Positions 33,975 to 44,334 of a stretch of 58,749 nt of DNA are shown in pieces (position 1 is the first letter of the stretch; every line of letters begins with the position of its first letter). The notes beneath the pieces are model-generated. The model was not told the DNA's origin and made no database searches. It saw nothing but the letters and a program-made list of their open reading frames with translations. Both the position numbers and the translations under genes were made by a program. The stretch covers positions 1-58,749 of the forward strand of contig CALWCA010000020.1 of NCBI GenBank assembly GCA_944376235.1, read 5' to 3'. The DNA comes from an uncultured Clostridia bacterium (GTDB taxonomy: Bacteria > Bacillota > Clostridia > Oscillospirales > Feifaniaceae).

Positions 33975-36900
33975 AAGAGCTCATGGAAAAACTCAGGGCG
34001 CTGCCCCAGACGGCACAGCTTGGGCAACTGCGTGCGCAAGGGGAGACGCCCGTTGCGCTGACCGGCCTTTCCCCGGCGGGAAAGGCCCTTTTGTGCTGCC
34101 TGCTTTCCCGGGAGGAGCGCTGCCTTGTGCTGTGCGCCGACGACGCCGAATGCCGCAGCCTGGAAAGGGAGCTGCAGGGGCTGTCGGTGCGCACGGTCTG
34201 CTACCCTGCAGTGGATTTGGTGCTGCACGGGGTGGAGGGGGCCTCGCGCGAGTTCATGCACCAGAGAATTGCGGCGCTGCTCGGGATAGAGCGGGCGCAG
34301 GTGGTGCTGGCCACGCCCGACGCGGCCGTGCAGTTTACGCTGCCGCCCTCCCTGCTTGCGCAGGCCTGCATCGAGCTGCGCTGCGGCATGGAGATTTCGC
34401 CCAAAACGCTGCTCGAACGGCTGGTGGAGGCCGGCTACACGCGCAGCGAGCTGGTGGAGGGGCCGGGGCAGTTCTCGTCGCGCGGCGGCATTGTCGACGT
34501 CTTTGCGCCGGGCGTGCAGCAGCCCCTTCGCGTGGAGTTTTTCGGAAACGAAATCGACACGCTCAACCTCTTTGACGTGCTGACCCAGCGCCGCACGCAG
34601 CGCTGCGAGAGCGCCTTCTTGCCCCCGGCCACACAGCTTTTGCCGCAGGGCGGGACGGCCGGCCTGCGCGACAGGCTGGAGCACAGGGCCCGTGCGGCGG
34701 CCGGGCGGCGGGGAGAGGCGGCAAGGGTGACGGTGGAGCTGTGCGGGCAGATGCTCGAGCGGCTCGACGAGGGGGCCGACCCGGAAGATCGGCTCATGCC
34801 CCTGCTGTGGGACAGGCCGGCCACGCTGCTCGACTATCTCCCGGATGCGCCGGTGCTGGTCAGCGAGGAGCGCGCCTGCGCCAAGCGCCTGCTGCAGTCG
34901 CAGGCCTTTTTGGACGAGGAAATCAAGCGGGCAATGGAGGAGCGGCAGCTCTCGGGGGAGCTTGCGGAGTTTGCCCTCTCCCCCGGCGCCTTCTGGAGTG
35001 CGCTCGGGCACAGGGAGGTCGTCTTTTTGGAGACGCTGCCCCACGGACGCTATGAACTTGCCCCCAAGGGCCTCATCGAGGCTTCGGAGCGCCACGTCAC
35101 CGGCCTTGGCGACAACATTTCGGTGCTGCTCGACGAGGTTGGCGACCTGCTAGGGCAGGGGTATGACATCTGCTTTTTCTCGGCGACCGACCACCAGAGC
35201 ATTTCGCTGCGCGCCGTTTTGGAGCAAAACGGCGTGGCGCTGCAGCATGTGCGCTTCGCGGTGGGGGCGCTGCCCTCGGGGGTCATCTACCCGCAGGGCA
35301 AGCTGGCTGTTTTGAGCGACGCGCGCGTCTCGCCCGAGCGGGCCAGGCGCCGCCGCGCGCCAAAACACGCCGCCGGCGAGAAAATCAAGACCTATTCCGA
35401 CCTTCGCGCGGGCGACTATGTGGTGCATCAAAACTACGGCATCGGCTGCTATCAGGGCATCGTCCAGATGCACCTTGAGGGCGTGACCAAGGACTATATC
35501 AAGATTGTCTACCAGGGCAGCGATGTGCTCTACGTTCCGGCAAACCAGCTCGACCTTGTCAGCAAGTATATCTCGGGTGACGACAAAACGCGCGTGCGCC
35601 TGTCCAAAATGGGGGGCGCGGAGTGGCAGAAGACCAAGCAGCGCGTGCGCCACGCGGCGAAGGACATGGCAAAGCAGCTCACGGCGCTCTATGCCGCAAG
35701 GCAAAAAATCGAGGGCTTTGCCTTTGGCCCCGACACCGACTGGCAGGCCTCCTTTGAGGCCAGCTTCCCCTATCAGGAGACCGACGACCAGCTTCGCTGC
35801 ATCGACGAAGTCAAGCGCGACATGCGCAAAAAGGTGCCCATGGACCGCCTGCTGTGCGGCGACGTGGGATTCGGCAAGACGGAGGTGGCGCTGCGCGCCG
35901 CCTTCAAGGCCATTGAAAACGGCAAGCAGGTGGCCTTCCTGGTGCCCACCACCATTCTCTCGTGGCAGCATTACACCAACGCACTGGCCCGCTTTTCGGC
36001 CTTTCCCATGCGCATCGACAACCTCTCGCGCTTTCGCACGCCAAAGCAGCAGCAGGATGTGCTGCGCCGCCTGCGCACGGGCGAGCTCGACATGGTCATC
36101 GGCACCCACCGCCTGCTGCAAAAGGACGTGAAATTCAAGGATTTGGGGCTGCTCATCGTCGACGAGGAGCAGCGCTTTGGCGTGGGCCACAAGGAAAAGC
36201 TCAAGGAGCTGACCCACAAGGTCGACGTGCTCACGCTGACCGCCACCCCCATTCCCAGAACGCTGGGCATGGCGCTGTCGGGCATCCGGGACATGTCCAT
36301 CATCGAGCAGCCGCCGCTCAACCGTCAGCCGGTGCAGACCTATGTGCTCGAGCACGACGAGGGCGTGGTGCTCGACGCCCTGCGCAAGGAGCTGCGCCGG
36401 GGCGGGCAGGTGTTTTACCTGCACAACCGGGTCGACACCATCGAGCGCACGGCGTCGGCGCTGCAGGCCGCCCTGCCCGACGCGCGCATCCGCACGGCGC
36501 ACGGCAAAATGGGGGAGGAGCAGCTCGGCGAAATCTGGGAGAGCATGGTGGCCGGGGAGATCGACGTGCTGGTGTGCACCACCATCATCGAGACCGGGGT
36601 GGACGTGCCCAGCGCCAACACGCTCATCGTGGAGGACGCCGACCGTCTGGGCCTGTCGCAGCTCTATCAGATTCGCGGCAGGGTGGGCCGCTCCGACCGC
36701 AGGGCCTATGCCTTTTTCACCTACCGGCGCGGCAAGGCGCTCAGCGAGGACGCCTCCAAGCGGCTTGCCACCATCAGGGAGTTTACGCAGTTTGGCTCGG
36801 GCTTCAAAATCGCCATGCGCGACCTGGAAATCCGAGGCGCCGGCAACGTGCTTGGCGCCGAGCAGCACGGCCACATGGAGGCCGTGGGCTACGACCTCTA

Positions 36901-37468
36901 CCTCAAGCTGCTGGAGGAGGCCGTGCTCGAGGAGCAGGGCGTGACCAGCAGCAAGGTGAGCTGCACGGTCGACTTTGTCATCGACGCCAACATCCCGACA
37001 AAGTATATCGGCAGCAGCGAGCTGCGCATCGACATGTATAAAAAAATCGCCGCCGTCGAGAGCGAGCAGGAGCTCTCCGAGCTCTTTGACGAGCTGTGCG
37101 ACCGCTTCGGAGACCCGCCTGCGCCGCTTGTCAACCTGTGCAGGACCTCCCTGGTGCGAAATCTTGCCGGGCAGATGGGCATTGAGGAGATAACCGAGCG
37201 CAGCGGCAACCTCATTGTGGACGCCCGCCGCCTGCCCATGGAGGCCGTGATGGCCCTGGCCGCCGCCCACAGGGGAAAAATCCTCTTTTCGGCCGGCAGC
37301 AAGCCCTATCTGACCGTGCGCCCCGAAAAGGGGAAAAACGGGCTTGAGACGGCACAGTGGGCGCTGGAGCAAATTGGGCAGGCTGTGGAGCAGGCCGCAA
37401 AAGAACACCCGCAGCAGGAAATGCAGGCGCAGGAAAAACAGACGGCCGTCCAAAAGCCGCAGGAATAG
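33971..37468 (+). CDS. mfd: Transcription-repair coupling factor Mfd
   Basis: ATP-dependent translocase that removes stalled RNA polymerase and recruits UvrA. The protein has 1165 residues, full length. The UvrB-homology N-terminal domain is followed by the RNA polymerase-interacting domain (about 470-550, GDYVVHQNYGIGCYQGI). The RecG-like helicase core has Walker A GDVGFGKTE, DEEQ (VDEEQRFGVGHKE), TATPIPRTL and the GRVGRSDRRAYAFF segment. A C-terminal TRCF domain ends before a Gln-rich tail (QQEMQAQEKQTAVQKPQE). Its ATG overlaps the pth stop. Confidence 0.97.
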   Translation: MKELMEKLRALPQTAQLGQLRAQGETPVALTGLSPAGKALLCCLLSREERCLVLCADDAECRSLERELQGLSVRTVCYPAVDLVLHGVEGASREFMHQRIAALLGIERAQVVLATPDAAVQFTLPPSLLAQACIELRCGMEISPKTLLERLVEAGYTRSELVEGPGQFSSRGGIVDVFAPGVQQPLRVEFFGNEIDTLNLFDVLTQRRTQRCESAFLPPATQLLPQGGTAGLRDRLEHRARAAAGRRGEAARVTVELCGQMLERLDEGADPEDRLMPLLWDRPATLLDYLPDAPVLVSEERACAKRLLQSQAFLDEEIKRAMEERQLSGELAEFALSPGAFWSALGHREVVFLETLPHGRYELAPKGLIEASERHVTGLGDNISVLLDEVGDLLGQGYDICFFSATDHQSISLRAVLEQNGVALQHVRFAVGALPSGVIYPQGKLAVLSDARVSPERARRRRAPKHAAGEKIKTYSDLRAGDYVVHQNYGIGCYQGIVQMHLEGVTKDYIKIVYQGSDVLYVPANQLDLVSKYISGDDKTRVRLSKMGGAEWQKTKQRVRHAAKDMAKQLTALYAARQKIEGFAFGPDTDWQASFEASFPYQETDDQLRCIDEVKRDMRKKVPMDRLLCGDVGFGKTEVALRAAFKAIENGKQVAFLVPTTILSWQHYTNALARFSAFPMRIDNLSRFRTPKQQQDVLRRLRTGELDMVIGTHRLLQKDVKFKDLGLLIVDEEQRFGVGHKEKLKELTHKVDVLTLTATPIPRTLGMALSGIRDMSIIEQPPLNRQPVQTYVLEHDEGVVLDALRKELRRGGQVFYLHNRVDTIERTASALQAALPDARIRTAHGKMGEEQLGEIWESMVAGEIDVLVCTTIIETGVDVPSANTLIVEDADRLGLSQLYQIRGRVGRSDRRAYAFFTYRRGKALSEDASKRLATIREFTQFGSGFKIAMRDLEIRGAGNVLGAEQHGHMEAVGYDLYLKLLEEAVLEEQGVTSSKVSCTVDFVIDANIPTKYIGSSELRIDMYKKIAAVESEQELSELFDELCDRFGDPPAPLVNLCRTSLVRNLAGQMGIEEITERSGNLIVDARRLPMEAVMALAAAHRGKILFSAGSKPYLTVRPEKGKNGLETAQWALEQIGQAVEQAAKEHPQQEMQAQEKQTAVQKPQE

Positions 37469-37531
37469 ATGAGGCAGAGAAAAAGAGAGGGGGAAGGGCC
37501 TGCCTGTGCGGCAGGGATGGCTGCAAGCAAC

Positions 37532-37575
37532 GAAAAAAGCAGGGGGAAAGAGCCTTTTGGCTCTTTCCCCCTGCT
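37532..37575 (-). terminator. Terminator of the YcxB-DUF3810 operon
   Basis: A 17-bp perfect stem (37538-37554 with 37559-37575) is followed on the minus strand by TTTTTT. On the plus strand it lacks a T-run and would end mfd only weakly. Confidence 0.88.
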
Positions 37576-37624
37576 GCACAGGTGCGGTTTGTGAGGGCGC
37601 TTGGAGGCGCTGGGTGAAGCCTTG

Positions 37625-38764
37625 TCATTGGGCTGCCTGCCAGGCCACCAGCAGGTTGACCATCAGGCCGTAGCTTTCCACACCATGCTGCTGCCCGTTG
37701 GACTTGAGCAGGATGTCGTTGATGTGGCTTTGCAGGTCGTTGACCCAGCCGTCGTAGCCTGAGACGTGCTCGGAATAGGCGATCAGGTCGTCGCGCACCC
37801 CCTCGTCGAGCGAGAAATAAAAGGTGCGGTAGCCCTCAAAGTCGGCCTGGTAGTATGCCGAGCAGGTGTAGAGCAGGCCCATGAAGTAAGCCGAGTACTG
37901 CAGGGCGGCGTCGTCGCAGGACGAGCAGGCCAAAAAGGCCGAGAAATTGGCCTCCTCCTCGCGCGCAACCAGCAGCGAGTGCGACATCTCGTGGGCCACC
38001 GTAAAGGGCAGGGAGGGGGGCGTGCAGTCCGTGTTGATGACGGCCTCGCAGGTGAAGGGGGAATACAGCCCGCCGATGCCCAGATGGCTCATGACGGTGG
38101 ACAGCAGCGCCCCCTTGGGACGCGACGCATAGCCCCGGTAGACAGGAAAGCTCTCGCCCAAGGTGCGGTAGGCCTCGCGAAGCTGCTTGCCGTAGCCTTT
38201 GACGGTGCGCCCCTCATAGTCGGCCTGACTGCGCAGGGAGGCGGCACGCTCTGCCAGAAGCTGCGCGGTGTCGGCGATGCTCCGGGCGGTGACGTCGGTT
38301 TCGGGATAGCCGAGCTGCTCTTCCAGCGTCAGCGTGTGGTAGCCGACGCCCAGCGTGAGCTGGAATACGCTCATCATCACGAAAAAGACGCTCAGGGCAG
38401 TGGACAGCAGCGCCCAGAAGCCGCCCCATGAATCGGCGTCGGCATCCCGGCTGCGGCCAGAAGAGCTTTTTCGGCGCAGCAAATCCCACAGCAGCAGCCC
38501 CAGCGCCGCGAGGGGGATGCCCAGCAGCAGCTCCAGCAGGCAGAAGGGCAGCAGGTTGCTGACAAATTTGACCGGGAGAGACAGCAGCCTCGAAACCGGG
38601 ATCACAAAACGGCTGACAAAGCTGCCCGGCAGCAGCCGCAGCAAAAGCATGAGAGACACCCAAAAAAGGCCGGTGCACAGGGGGACCAGTACCAGGGGCG
38701 ACAGGCCCGAGAGGCTGGTGCGGCCCCGGTAGCGCCCCCTGAGGGGCGCAGGACGCAGGCTCAC
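37625..38764 (-). CDS. DUF3810 family membrane zinc-peptidase-like protein
   Basis: Protein of 379 residues. Three hydrophobic segments (about 22-42, 60-95 and 112-135) precede a long extracytoplasmic or membrane-proximal region. FTVAHEMSHSLLVAREEEAN contains a gluzincin-type HExxH (HEMSH) with a downstream Glu, the DUF3810 signature. The GTG start overlaps the stop of the upstream gene (GTGA), so the pair is coupled. Substrate and role are unknown. The family is common in Clostridia and Bacteroidetes and is thought to be proteolytic because of the zinc motif. Confidence 0.88.
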   Translation of the reverse strand: MSLRPAPLRGRYRGRTSLSGLSPLVLVPLCTGLFWVSLMLLLRLLPGSFVSRFVIPVSRLLSLPVKFVSNLLPFCLLELLLGIPLAALGLLLWDLLRRKSSSGRSRDADADSWGGFWALLSTALSVFFVMMSVFQLTLGVGYHTLTLEEQLGYPETDVTARSIADTAQLLAERAASLRSQADYEGRTVKGYGKQLREAYRTLGESFPVYRGYASRPKGALLSTVMSHLGIGGLYSPFTCEAVINTDCTPPSLPFTVAHEMSHSLLVAREEEANFSAFLACSSCDDAALQYSAYFMGLLYTCSAYYQADFEGYRTFYFSLDEGVRDDLIAYSEHVSGYDGWVNDLQSHINDILLKSNGQQHGVESYGLMVNLLVAWQAAQ

Positions 38765-39291
38765 AGCGAGCCTCCTGCCGACCGGCGGGAGCGCAGCTCG
38801 TCTAAAAACTGCTCCTGCTGCTGCGGCGACTCAAAGGCGCGCAGAGGTACGATCAGGCTGGTGTTGTCCTTGAGGGGCAAGATGAGGTAGTCTTTTTTCA
38901 GGCGGATTTCGACGATGTTGGCATAGGGGTAAAGCTTGTCAAAGCCGTCGGAATAAATGCGCACGCCCTTGGAATTGAGGCAGACGGTGCGCGGCGTCAG
39001 CGAGGTTTTACCGGCCGGGGTGCCCACAAATTTTTTGGAGCGGCGGCGCAGGAAAAAGGAGAGGGTTTTGGGCAGAAAAAGCAAATAGAGAGCGCAGGCC
39101 GCAGCGCCGCACAGCAGGCATCCGATAGAAAAGGTGAAGTCGTCAAAGGAGTAGTAGAGCAGCGCACCGAACAAAAAGGCGCACAGGCCGTTTGACATCA
39201 TGGTGTTGCGCCGAATCACTTTGTTGGTGCGAAAAGCCTCAAGACCCGATTCCACGAGGTCTTGCAGCAAGGGCTCATAGCGAATTTCCAA
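38761..39291 (-). CDS. YcxB-like membrane protein
   Basis: Protein of 176 residues. A short N-terminal soluble part is followed by a hydrophobic hairpin (about 35-75). A C-terminal beta-rich YcxB-type domain follows, in which TVCLNSKGVRIYSDGFDKLY leads to YANIVEIRLKKDYLILPL. The TTG start has GGAGGG upstream (plus-strand complement near 39299-39304). No function is known for this family. It is translationally coupled to the DUF3810 protease gene and may be its partner or regulator. Confidence 0.82.
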   Translation of the reverse strand: MEIRYEPLLQDLVESGLEAFRTNKVIRRNTMMSNGLCAFLFGALLYYSFDDFTFSIGCLLCGAAACALYLLFLPKTLSFFLRRRSKKFVGTPAGKTSLTPRTVCLNSKGVRIYSDGFDKLYPYANIVEIRLKKDYLILPLKDNTSLIVPLRAFESPQQQEQFLDELRSRRSAGGSL

Positions 39292-39439
39292 GGGGGATCC
39301 CTCCTATAGCAGTCAAGGTTTGCATGAACATGAAGATGGATGATACAGCCCATCATATCATTCCCCTTTTGCACAAGTCAAGTAAAAGGGGAATTGCCTT
39401 TTGTGTGAGGGAGACGGAGGCCGCTAGGCGTCGTAAGTC

Positions 39440-39477
39440 AAAATGCCCGCAGGTCAAAAAGGCCTGCGGGCATTTTT
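39440..39477 (-). terminator. Terminator of the kinase-metallopeptidase pair
   Basis: A 14-bp stem (39440-39453 with 39463-39476) is flanked by A and T runs. It lies just after the metallopeptidase stop on the minus strand. Confidence 0.85.
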
Positions 39478-39539
39478 GGCTCCGGGTGGGGATTTGAAGT
39501 GCGGCTGGAGGCGGGGATAGGCCCTGCGATGCCCGTCCC

Positions 39540-39971
39540 TCAGCGCGGACGGCGCACCCTTTTGCACTTGGCGACCGGCCGGCAGGACTCTCCCTGGCGG
39601 TAGCGGTGCAGCTCGAGCTCATCTTGCTCTTCCAAATCGCGCAGGCCCGAAAGCGATTCCAGGTGGTGCCGGAATTCATGGCGCAGCGTTTTGCGCATCT
39701 GACGCTCGATTGCCGTACGGGGCATGCCCCGGAACAGGCGGTAAAACGAGCCGTAATACAGCACGATGTAGCGGCCGAGCTGGTCGCAGCAGTATTGCCC
39801 GAGCGTATAGAGCGGCTGCTCTGTGCGGCTTTCGGGGTGAAGCGGCGCTTCGTCGCTGATGAGAATACCTGCGTTGAGGCCCTCAAAAAAGACCTCTGGC
39901 AGTTCGCAGGCAAGCTCTTCGAGCAGGGCAGAGAATTCCTCGGGGGAGGGGAAGCGATATAACCTGGACAA
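39540..39971 (-). CDS. Small zincin-like metallopeptidase (DUF1025 family)
   Basis: Cytoplasmic protein of 143 residues of the minimal zincin (possibly acidobacterial/clostridial MMP-like) family. The motif TLRHEFRHHLES provides HExxH (HEFRH). The upstream strand LGRYIVLYYGSFYRLF is characteristic. The C-terminus is basic (CKRVRRPR) with an acidic stretch LEEQDELELH before it. The TTG start has AAGGAG eight bases upstream. It lies 59 bases after the histidine kinase gene and is probably co-transcribed with it. The role is unknown. Confidence 0.85.
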   Translation of the reverse strand: MSRLYRFPSPEEFSALLEELACELPEVFFEGLNAGILISDEAPLHPESRTEQPLYTLGQYCCDQLGRYIVLYYGSFYRLFRGMPRTAIERQMRKTLRHEFRHHLESLSGLRDLEEQDELELHRYRQGESCRPVAKCKRVRRPR

Positions 39972-40030
39972 TGGCAGTTCTCCTTATAAGGGAATAGACC
40001 GTCCTATGGCTTTCGGAGGGACGGCGCGTT

Positions 40031-41110
40031 TCAAAGAGTGGGGAGCTCGGGGGCCTGACGCCCCTCCCGCCGGGCCAGGGCAAGCGCCAGCTCATAGTGG
40101 ATGAGGGCGGGGGAGAGATGGGTTTCGTCAGGCCGGATGGCAGAAAGGTTGAGCTTGTCGGGCAGGGGAAGACGCAGCGTGAAAACGGCGCCGTCCCGGT
40201 TTTCCACGTCCAGCCGCCCGCCCGAGAGACGGGCAAACTGATCTACCATGCACAGCCCAAGGCCGCTTCCGGGCGACCCGGTGGTAAACCAGGGCGTCAG
40301 AATATGGGGCAGGTCCTTCGGGGCAATGCCGGGCCCGTCGTCGGCAACGCGCAGGACGCCAAACCCTTTTTCGCAAAAGGCAGACACCGTCACAGTGCTT
40401 TTGCAGTGCTGGAGGGCGTTGGAAATCAGGTTGAGCAGCGCCCGCTCGAGTGAGAGCTCGTTGGCCAAAACGATGGGGCTGTCCCTGAGAGAGCAGACGA
40501 GCTCAGGCGAGTTTTGGTTCGTGAGGCCGGGGGAAAGCCGCCCCGTGACTGCCGTAACCACGTCGCACAAATTGACGGCGGTGGAGGTAGATACCGTGAT
40601 ATCGGCATCCAGCGTGGCGGCCAAGGCCGAGACGTTACGGCGCAGCGCCGCGACGTTTTGCTCCATGACGTCAAGCAGGGGCTTTTCCCGCTCCGAGGCG
40701 TGGTGAGACAGCAGGGATACACAGTTGCGCAGTGTTGCAAGCGGCGTTGTGAGATCGTGCATGGCGGTTGCGATGGCCGGGTCAAGGGAGATGGAGGTGG
40801 CGTCTGAAATGCTGCATACAGTGCCCTGCAGGCCCGATTCGTAAAAGACGGGCACCAGGTACATCGCAAAACGGCCGTGGGCGCTGCCGTCGAGCAAAAT
40901 GGTGGCCGGGCGCATGAGAGAAAGCCTGGGAGATACGCTCAGCCACATCATGGCGGGAAATTGCTCGGGCAACGGGGTGCCTTTTGTGAGATCGGGCAAA
41001 AACTCCTTTGCCGCCGCATTGAATCCGGTGGGGCAAAGGGAGGCGTCGGTGATCAGGGTGGGAACCAGATTGGACTTGAGAAGGGCACGAAGACTCTGAA
41101 CCAATGACAT
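40031..41110 (-). CDS. Soluble orphan histidine kinase
   Basis: Kinase of 359 residues without membrane helices. A PAS-like N-terminal region (about 1-115) precedes a HisKA-like segment with AMHDLTTPLATLRN (candidate phospho-His). The HATPase domain has the N box (LLNLISNALQH), G1 (VADDGPGIA) and G2 (GSPGSGLGLCMVDQFA). The H box is divergent from the usual SHELRTP. No response regulator is adjacent, so it is an orphan cytoplasmic kinase that may feed a phosphorelay. AGAGGAGACAGCC precedes the ATG. A metallopeptidase gene follows 59 bases downstream. Confidence 0.9.
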   Translation of the reverse strand: MSLVQSLRALLKSNLVPTLITDASLCPTGFNAAAKEFLPDLTKGTPLPEQFPAMMWLSVSPRLSLMRPATILLDGSAHGRFAMYLVPVFYESGLQGTVCSISDATSISLDPAIATAMHDLTTPLATLRNCVSLLSHHASEREKPLLDVMEQNVAALRRNVSALAATLDADITVSTSTAVNLCDVVTAVTGRLSPGLTNQNSPELVCSLRDSPIVLANELSLERALLNLISNALQHCKSTVTVSAFCEKGFGVLRVADDGPGIAPKDLPHILTPWFTTGSPGSGLGLCMVDQFARLSGGRLDVENRDGAVFTLRLPLPDKLNLSAIRPDETHLSPALIHYELALALARREGRQAPELPTL

Positions 41111-41219
41111 GGCTGTCTCCTCTCACCTTTCTTCTAAAATTTTACCGACAATGAATGGTATTTTACCAATAGTATACCGCAAGCTATCATGAAATTTCAA
41201 TAAAAAAACACCGGAGCGG

Positions 41220-41247
41220 TTGTCTTTTCTGGGGAAAATGATATAAT
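41220..41247 (+). promoter_or_regulatory. Promoter for gap
   Basis: TTGTCT (41220-41225) and a perfect TATAAT (41242-41247) are 16 bases apart, about 70 bases before the gap ATG. The region between this and the divergent kinase gene is AT-rich and probably holds the kinase promoter too. Confidence 0.78.
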
Positions 41248-41249
41248 GA

Positions 41250-42335
<1,086 letters not shown>

Positions 42336-42371
42336 AGAGCTTGAGACAACAATCAAAATGATTTTCCCAAC

Positions 42372-42406
42372 AAAATCCCGCTTGCCCCCGGCAGGCGGGA
42401 TTTTTT
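42372..42406 (+). terminator. Terminator after gap
   Basis: AAAATCCCGCTTGCC (42372-42386) pairs with GGCAGGCGGGATTTT (42390-42404) with one G-T pair, and ends in TTTTTT. The remaining bases to the Nudix gene (42407-42640) show no recognisable element. Confidence 0.92.
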
Positions 42407-42640
42407 GGAGCAAAAGGATTTGACACCCTTCGGGAGGGGCCGTTTTGCCTGCCTGCTTTGGTAAAGCTGGCACGGGACTTGAGGGGAAATCAACAGCCCA
42501 GTCATGGATCATGCGGATGAGAAAAGGGAGCATGGCGGCGTGAAGGAGGCCGCCACGCTGCGGCAGGGAGTGACGAGGCTGCGGAGAAAAAAAGAAAAAA
42601 GCCTCGTGCAGGGGCGCGTCACAAGGGAGGGATCACCACT

Positions 42641-43186
42641 GTGGAAACGTGGGACGTTTACAACGCGAGGGGCGAAAAGACAGGACGTGTTCAAGAGGAG
42701 GGTCAGCCTCTCCGGGAGGGGGAGTTTCGCCTCTGCGGCTCGCTGTGGCTGCTCAACACAAAAGGGGAGCTGCTGATCCAGCAGAGAGCGCAGTGCAAGA
42801 GCAGAGCCCCTGGAAAATGGTCGGTGACGGGGGGCGGCGCCCTGGCGGGAGAGACCGGCCTGCAGGCCTGCCTGCGCGAGACGAGGGAAGAGCTGGGGCT
42901 TGCCTTTGAGCCGGAGCAGCTGTCGCTGCTGCTGAAAAGCGTGGGGGAGGGCCTGATTTTTGAAGACTACATCGTGCGCTGCGACCTGCCGGCGCAGGCC
43001 ATGACGCTGCAGGAGCAGGAGGTGTCGCAGGTTCAATGGGCCTCCCCGCAGGAAATCCGCGCCCTGGCCGATGAGGGAGAATTTATCTATCAGGAATCGG
43101 AGCTTCAAAAGGTTCTCGATTACGCGAAGGAGAGCCTCAGGGAGAGGCCGCCTGCTCAGAAGGGGCAGCAGGGAGCCGGCGGGTAG
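42641..43186 (+). CDS. Nudix hydrolase (YfcD/IDI-like branch)
   Basis: Nudix protein of 181 residues. It begins METWDVYNARGEKTGR, the N-terminus of the branch related to YfcD and isopentenyl-diphosphate isomerase. The Nudix box G-x5-E-x7-REUXEEXGU is present as GGALAGETGLQACLRETREELGL, so Mg-dependent nucleoside-diphosphate-type hydrolysis is expected. The GTG start has AAGGGAGGG ten bases upstream. The natural substrate is unknown; house-cleaning of oxidised nucleotides or a sugar-nucleotide role are both possible. Confidence 0.88.
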   Translation: METWDVYNARGEKTGRVQEEGQPLREGEFRLCGSLWLLNTKGELLIQQRAQCKSRAPGKWSVTGGGALAGETGLQACLRETREELGLAFEPEQLSLLLKSVGEGLIFEDYIVRCDLPAQAMTLQEQEVSQVQWASPQEIRALADEGEFIYQESELQKVLDYAKESLRERPPAQKGQQGAGG

Positions 43187-43306
43187 GCCTGACAAGGGAG
43201 GGCTGCCGCACCTTCCCGCAGGCTGAAAACCGGGAGACAAGAGAGAGGGGGGCGGCCCTTTTTCAAAAAGGGGAGCCTCCCTAAAAAAGCAGGGCGCGGC
43301 GCGCCG

Positions 43307-43372
43307 CCGCTTTCGCGCGGACGCGCGAAAGCGGCCCCTTTTTAAGAAGGGGCCCGCTTTGAAAAAAGCGGG
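43307..43372 (-). terminator. GC-rich hairpin pair after the metallophosphoesterase
   Basis: The first hairpin pairs 43353-43359 with 43366-43372 (CCCGCTT with AAGCGGG). The second pairs 43307-43319 with 43322-43334 (CCGCTTTCGCGCG). On the plus strand the second is followed by CCCCTTTTT. The pair lies between the converging Nudix and phosphoesterase genes. Confidence 0.6.
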
Positions 43373-43381
43373 CGGCGCGCC

Positions 43382-44248
43382 TTAGCCGGGCCCTGCCTGC
43401 GCCGGCGCGCGCAGCGTGAGGGCCACCACCTCGGGCCGGTTGAAGAGCCGCAGGGGGAAGAGGCTGTTTCCAAGCCCTCTGCTGACCGCCATTGCCTGCC
43501 CCCCTTCGAGATACAGGCCGGCGGTGTACTGCGGGAAAAGCCCCTGGCCGGGGGCATAGAGCCCGCCCACCAGGGGCAGGCGCCACTGGCCGCCGTGGGC
43601 GTGGCCGCAAAAGCTCAGGTCCACGCAAGCCTGCACATAAAGCGCAAAGAGCTCGGGACGGTGGGAGAGCAGCAGCGAAAAGGCCCCCTCGCTTTGCCGC
43701 GACAGGCCGTCAAGCGTCTGCCGCAGGGCTGCCTGTGCGTCGGGCTCCTGCAGGGAACCTTGGTCGGCCAGTCCGCACAAAAAGATGCGCTCCCCACCGC
43801 GCTCGACAAAGAGGCCGGCGTTGTCCAGCAGGACGGCGCCGGCCTGCTGCACTGCGCGGCAGACTTCGCCGCTCCGGCCCGAGCGCAGCTCGTGGTTGCC
43901 GGTGACAAAAAAAGTGGGCGCAATGCCGCAAAGCTGCGAGACAAGGCTGGTGACGGGCTCGATGTCATAGCGCCTGCTGTCGACGGCGTCGCCCGTGAAC
44001 ACGATATAGTCGGGGCAAAGCTCGCGCACCCGGCGCACCAGCCTGTCCTGATTTTTTCCAAAGGATTTGCTGTGCAAATCCGAAAGGTGTACGATGACGG
44101 TGCCGTCAAAGGCGGCAGGCAGACGCACGCTTTCAAACGAGAGCCGCGTGACGCAAAGGGCGTTGTTCTGCCAGAAACAGAAAATGGCTGCGGCCAGCAG
44201 GAGGCAGGGCACCGCCGGATGACGGCGCAAAAAAGAGATAAGCTTCAT
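43382..44248 (-). CDS. Membrane-anchored metallophosphoesterase (YkuE/YaeI-like)
   Basis: Calcineurin-like phosphoesterase of 288 residues. An N-terminal signal-anchor helix (about 10-28) is followed by the five metal-binding motifs: VHLSDLHS, FTGDAVDS, VTGNHELR, LSHRPELF and CGHAHGGQW. The family acts on membrane-facing phosphodiesters in several bacteria; the exact substrate is unknown. AAAGGGGG precedes the ATG. It is a single gene, divergent from the blaI-like operon. The 163-base region between them carries the operators described below. Confidence 0.9.
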   Translation of the reverse strand: MKLISFLRRHPAVPCLLLAAAIFCFWQNNALCVTRLSFESVRLPAAFDGTVIVHLSDLHSKSFGKNQDRLVRRVRELCPDYIVFTGDAVDSRRYDIEPVTSLVSQLCGIAPTFFVTGNHELRSGRSGEVCRAVQQAGAVLLDNAGLFVERGGERIFLCGLADQGSLQEPDAQAALRQTLDGLSRQSEGAFSLLLSHRPELFALYVQACVDLSFCGHAHGGQWRLPLVGGLYAPGQGLFPQYTAGLYLEGGQAMAVSRGLGNSLFPLRLFNRPEVVALTLRAPAQAGPG

Positions 44249-44334
44249 AAAAAAACCCCCTTTGAGAAAAGCCTCTTTTCAGCATATCACACTGCGCCTT
44301 TTGGAAAAAGAGAAATTTATTTTTTCAAAAGGGC

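Noticed and set aside
35150-37579. 809-codon open frame on the minus strand
   Set aside because: It is antisense to mfd, whose protein motifs are unmistakable. Long antisense frames are expected at this GC content.
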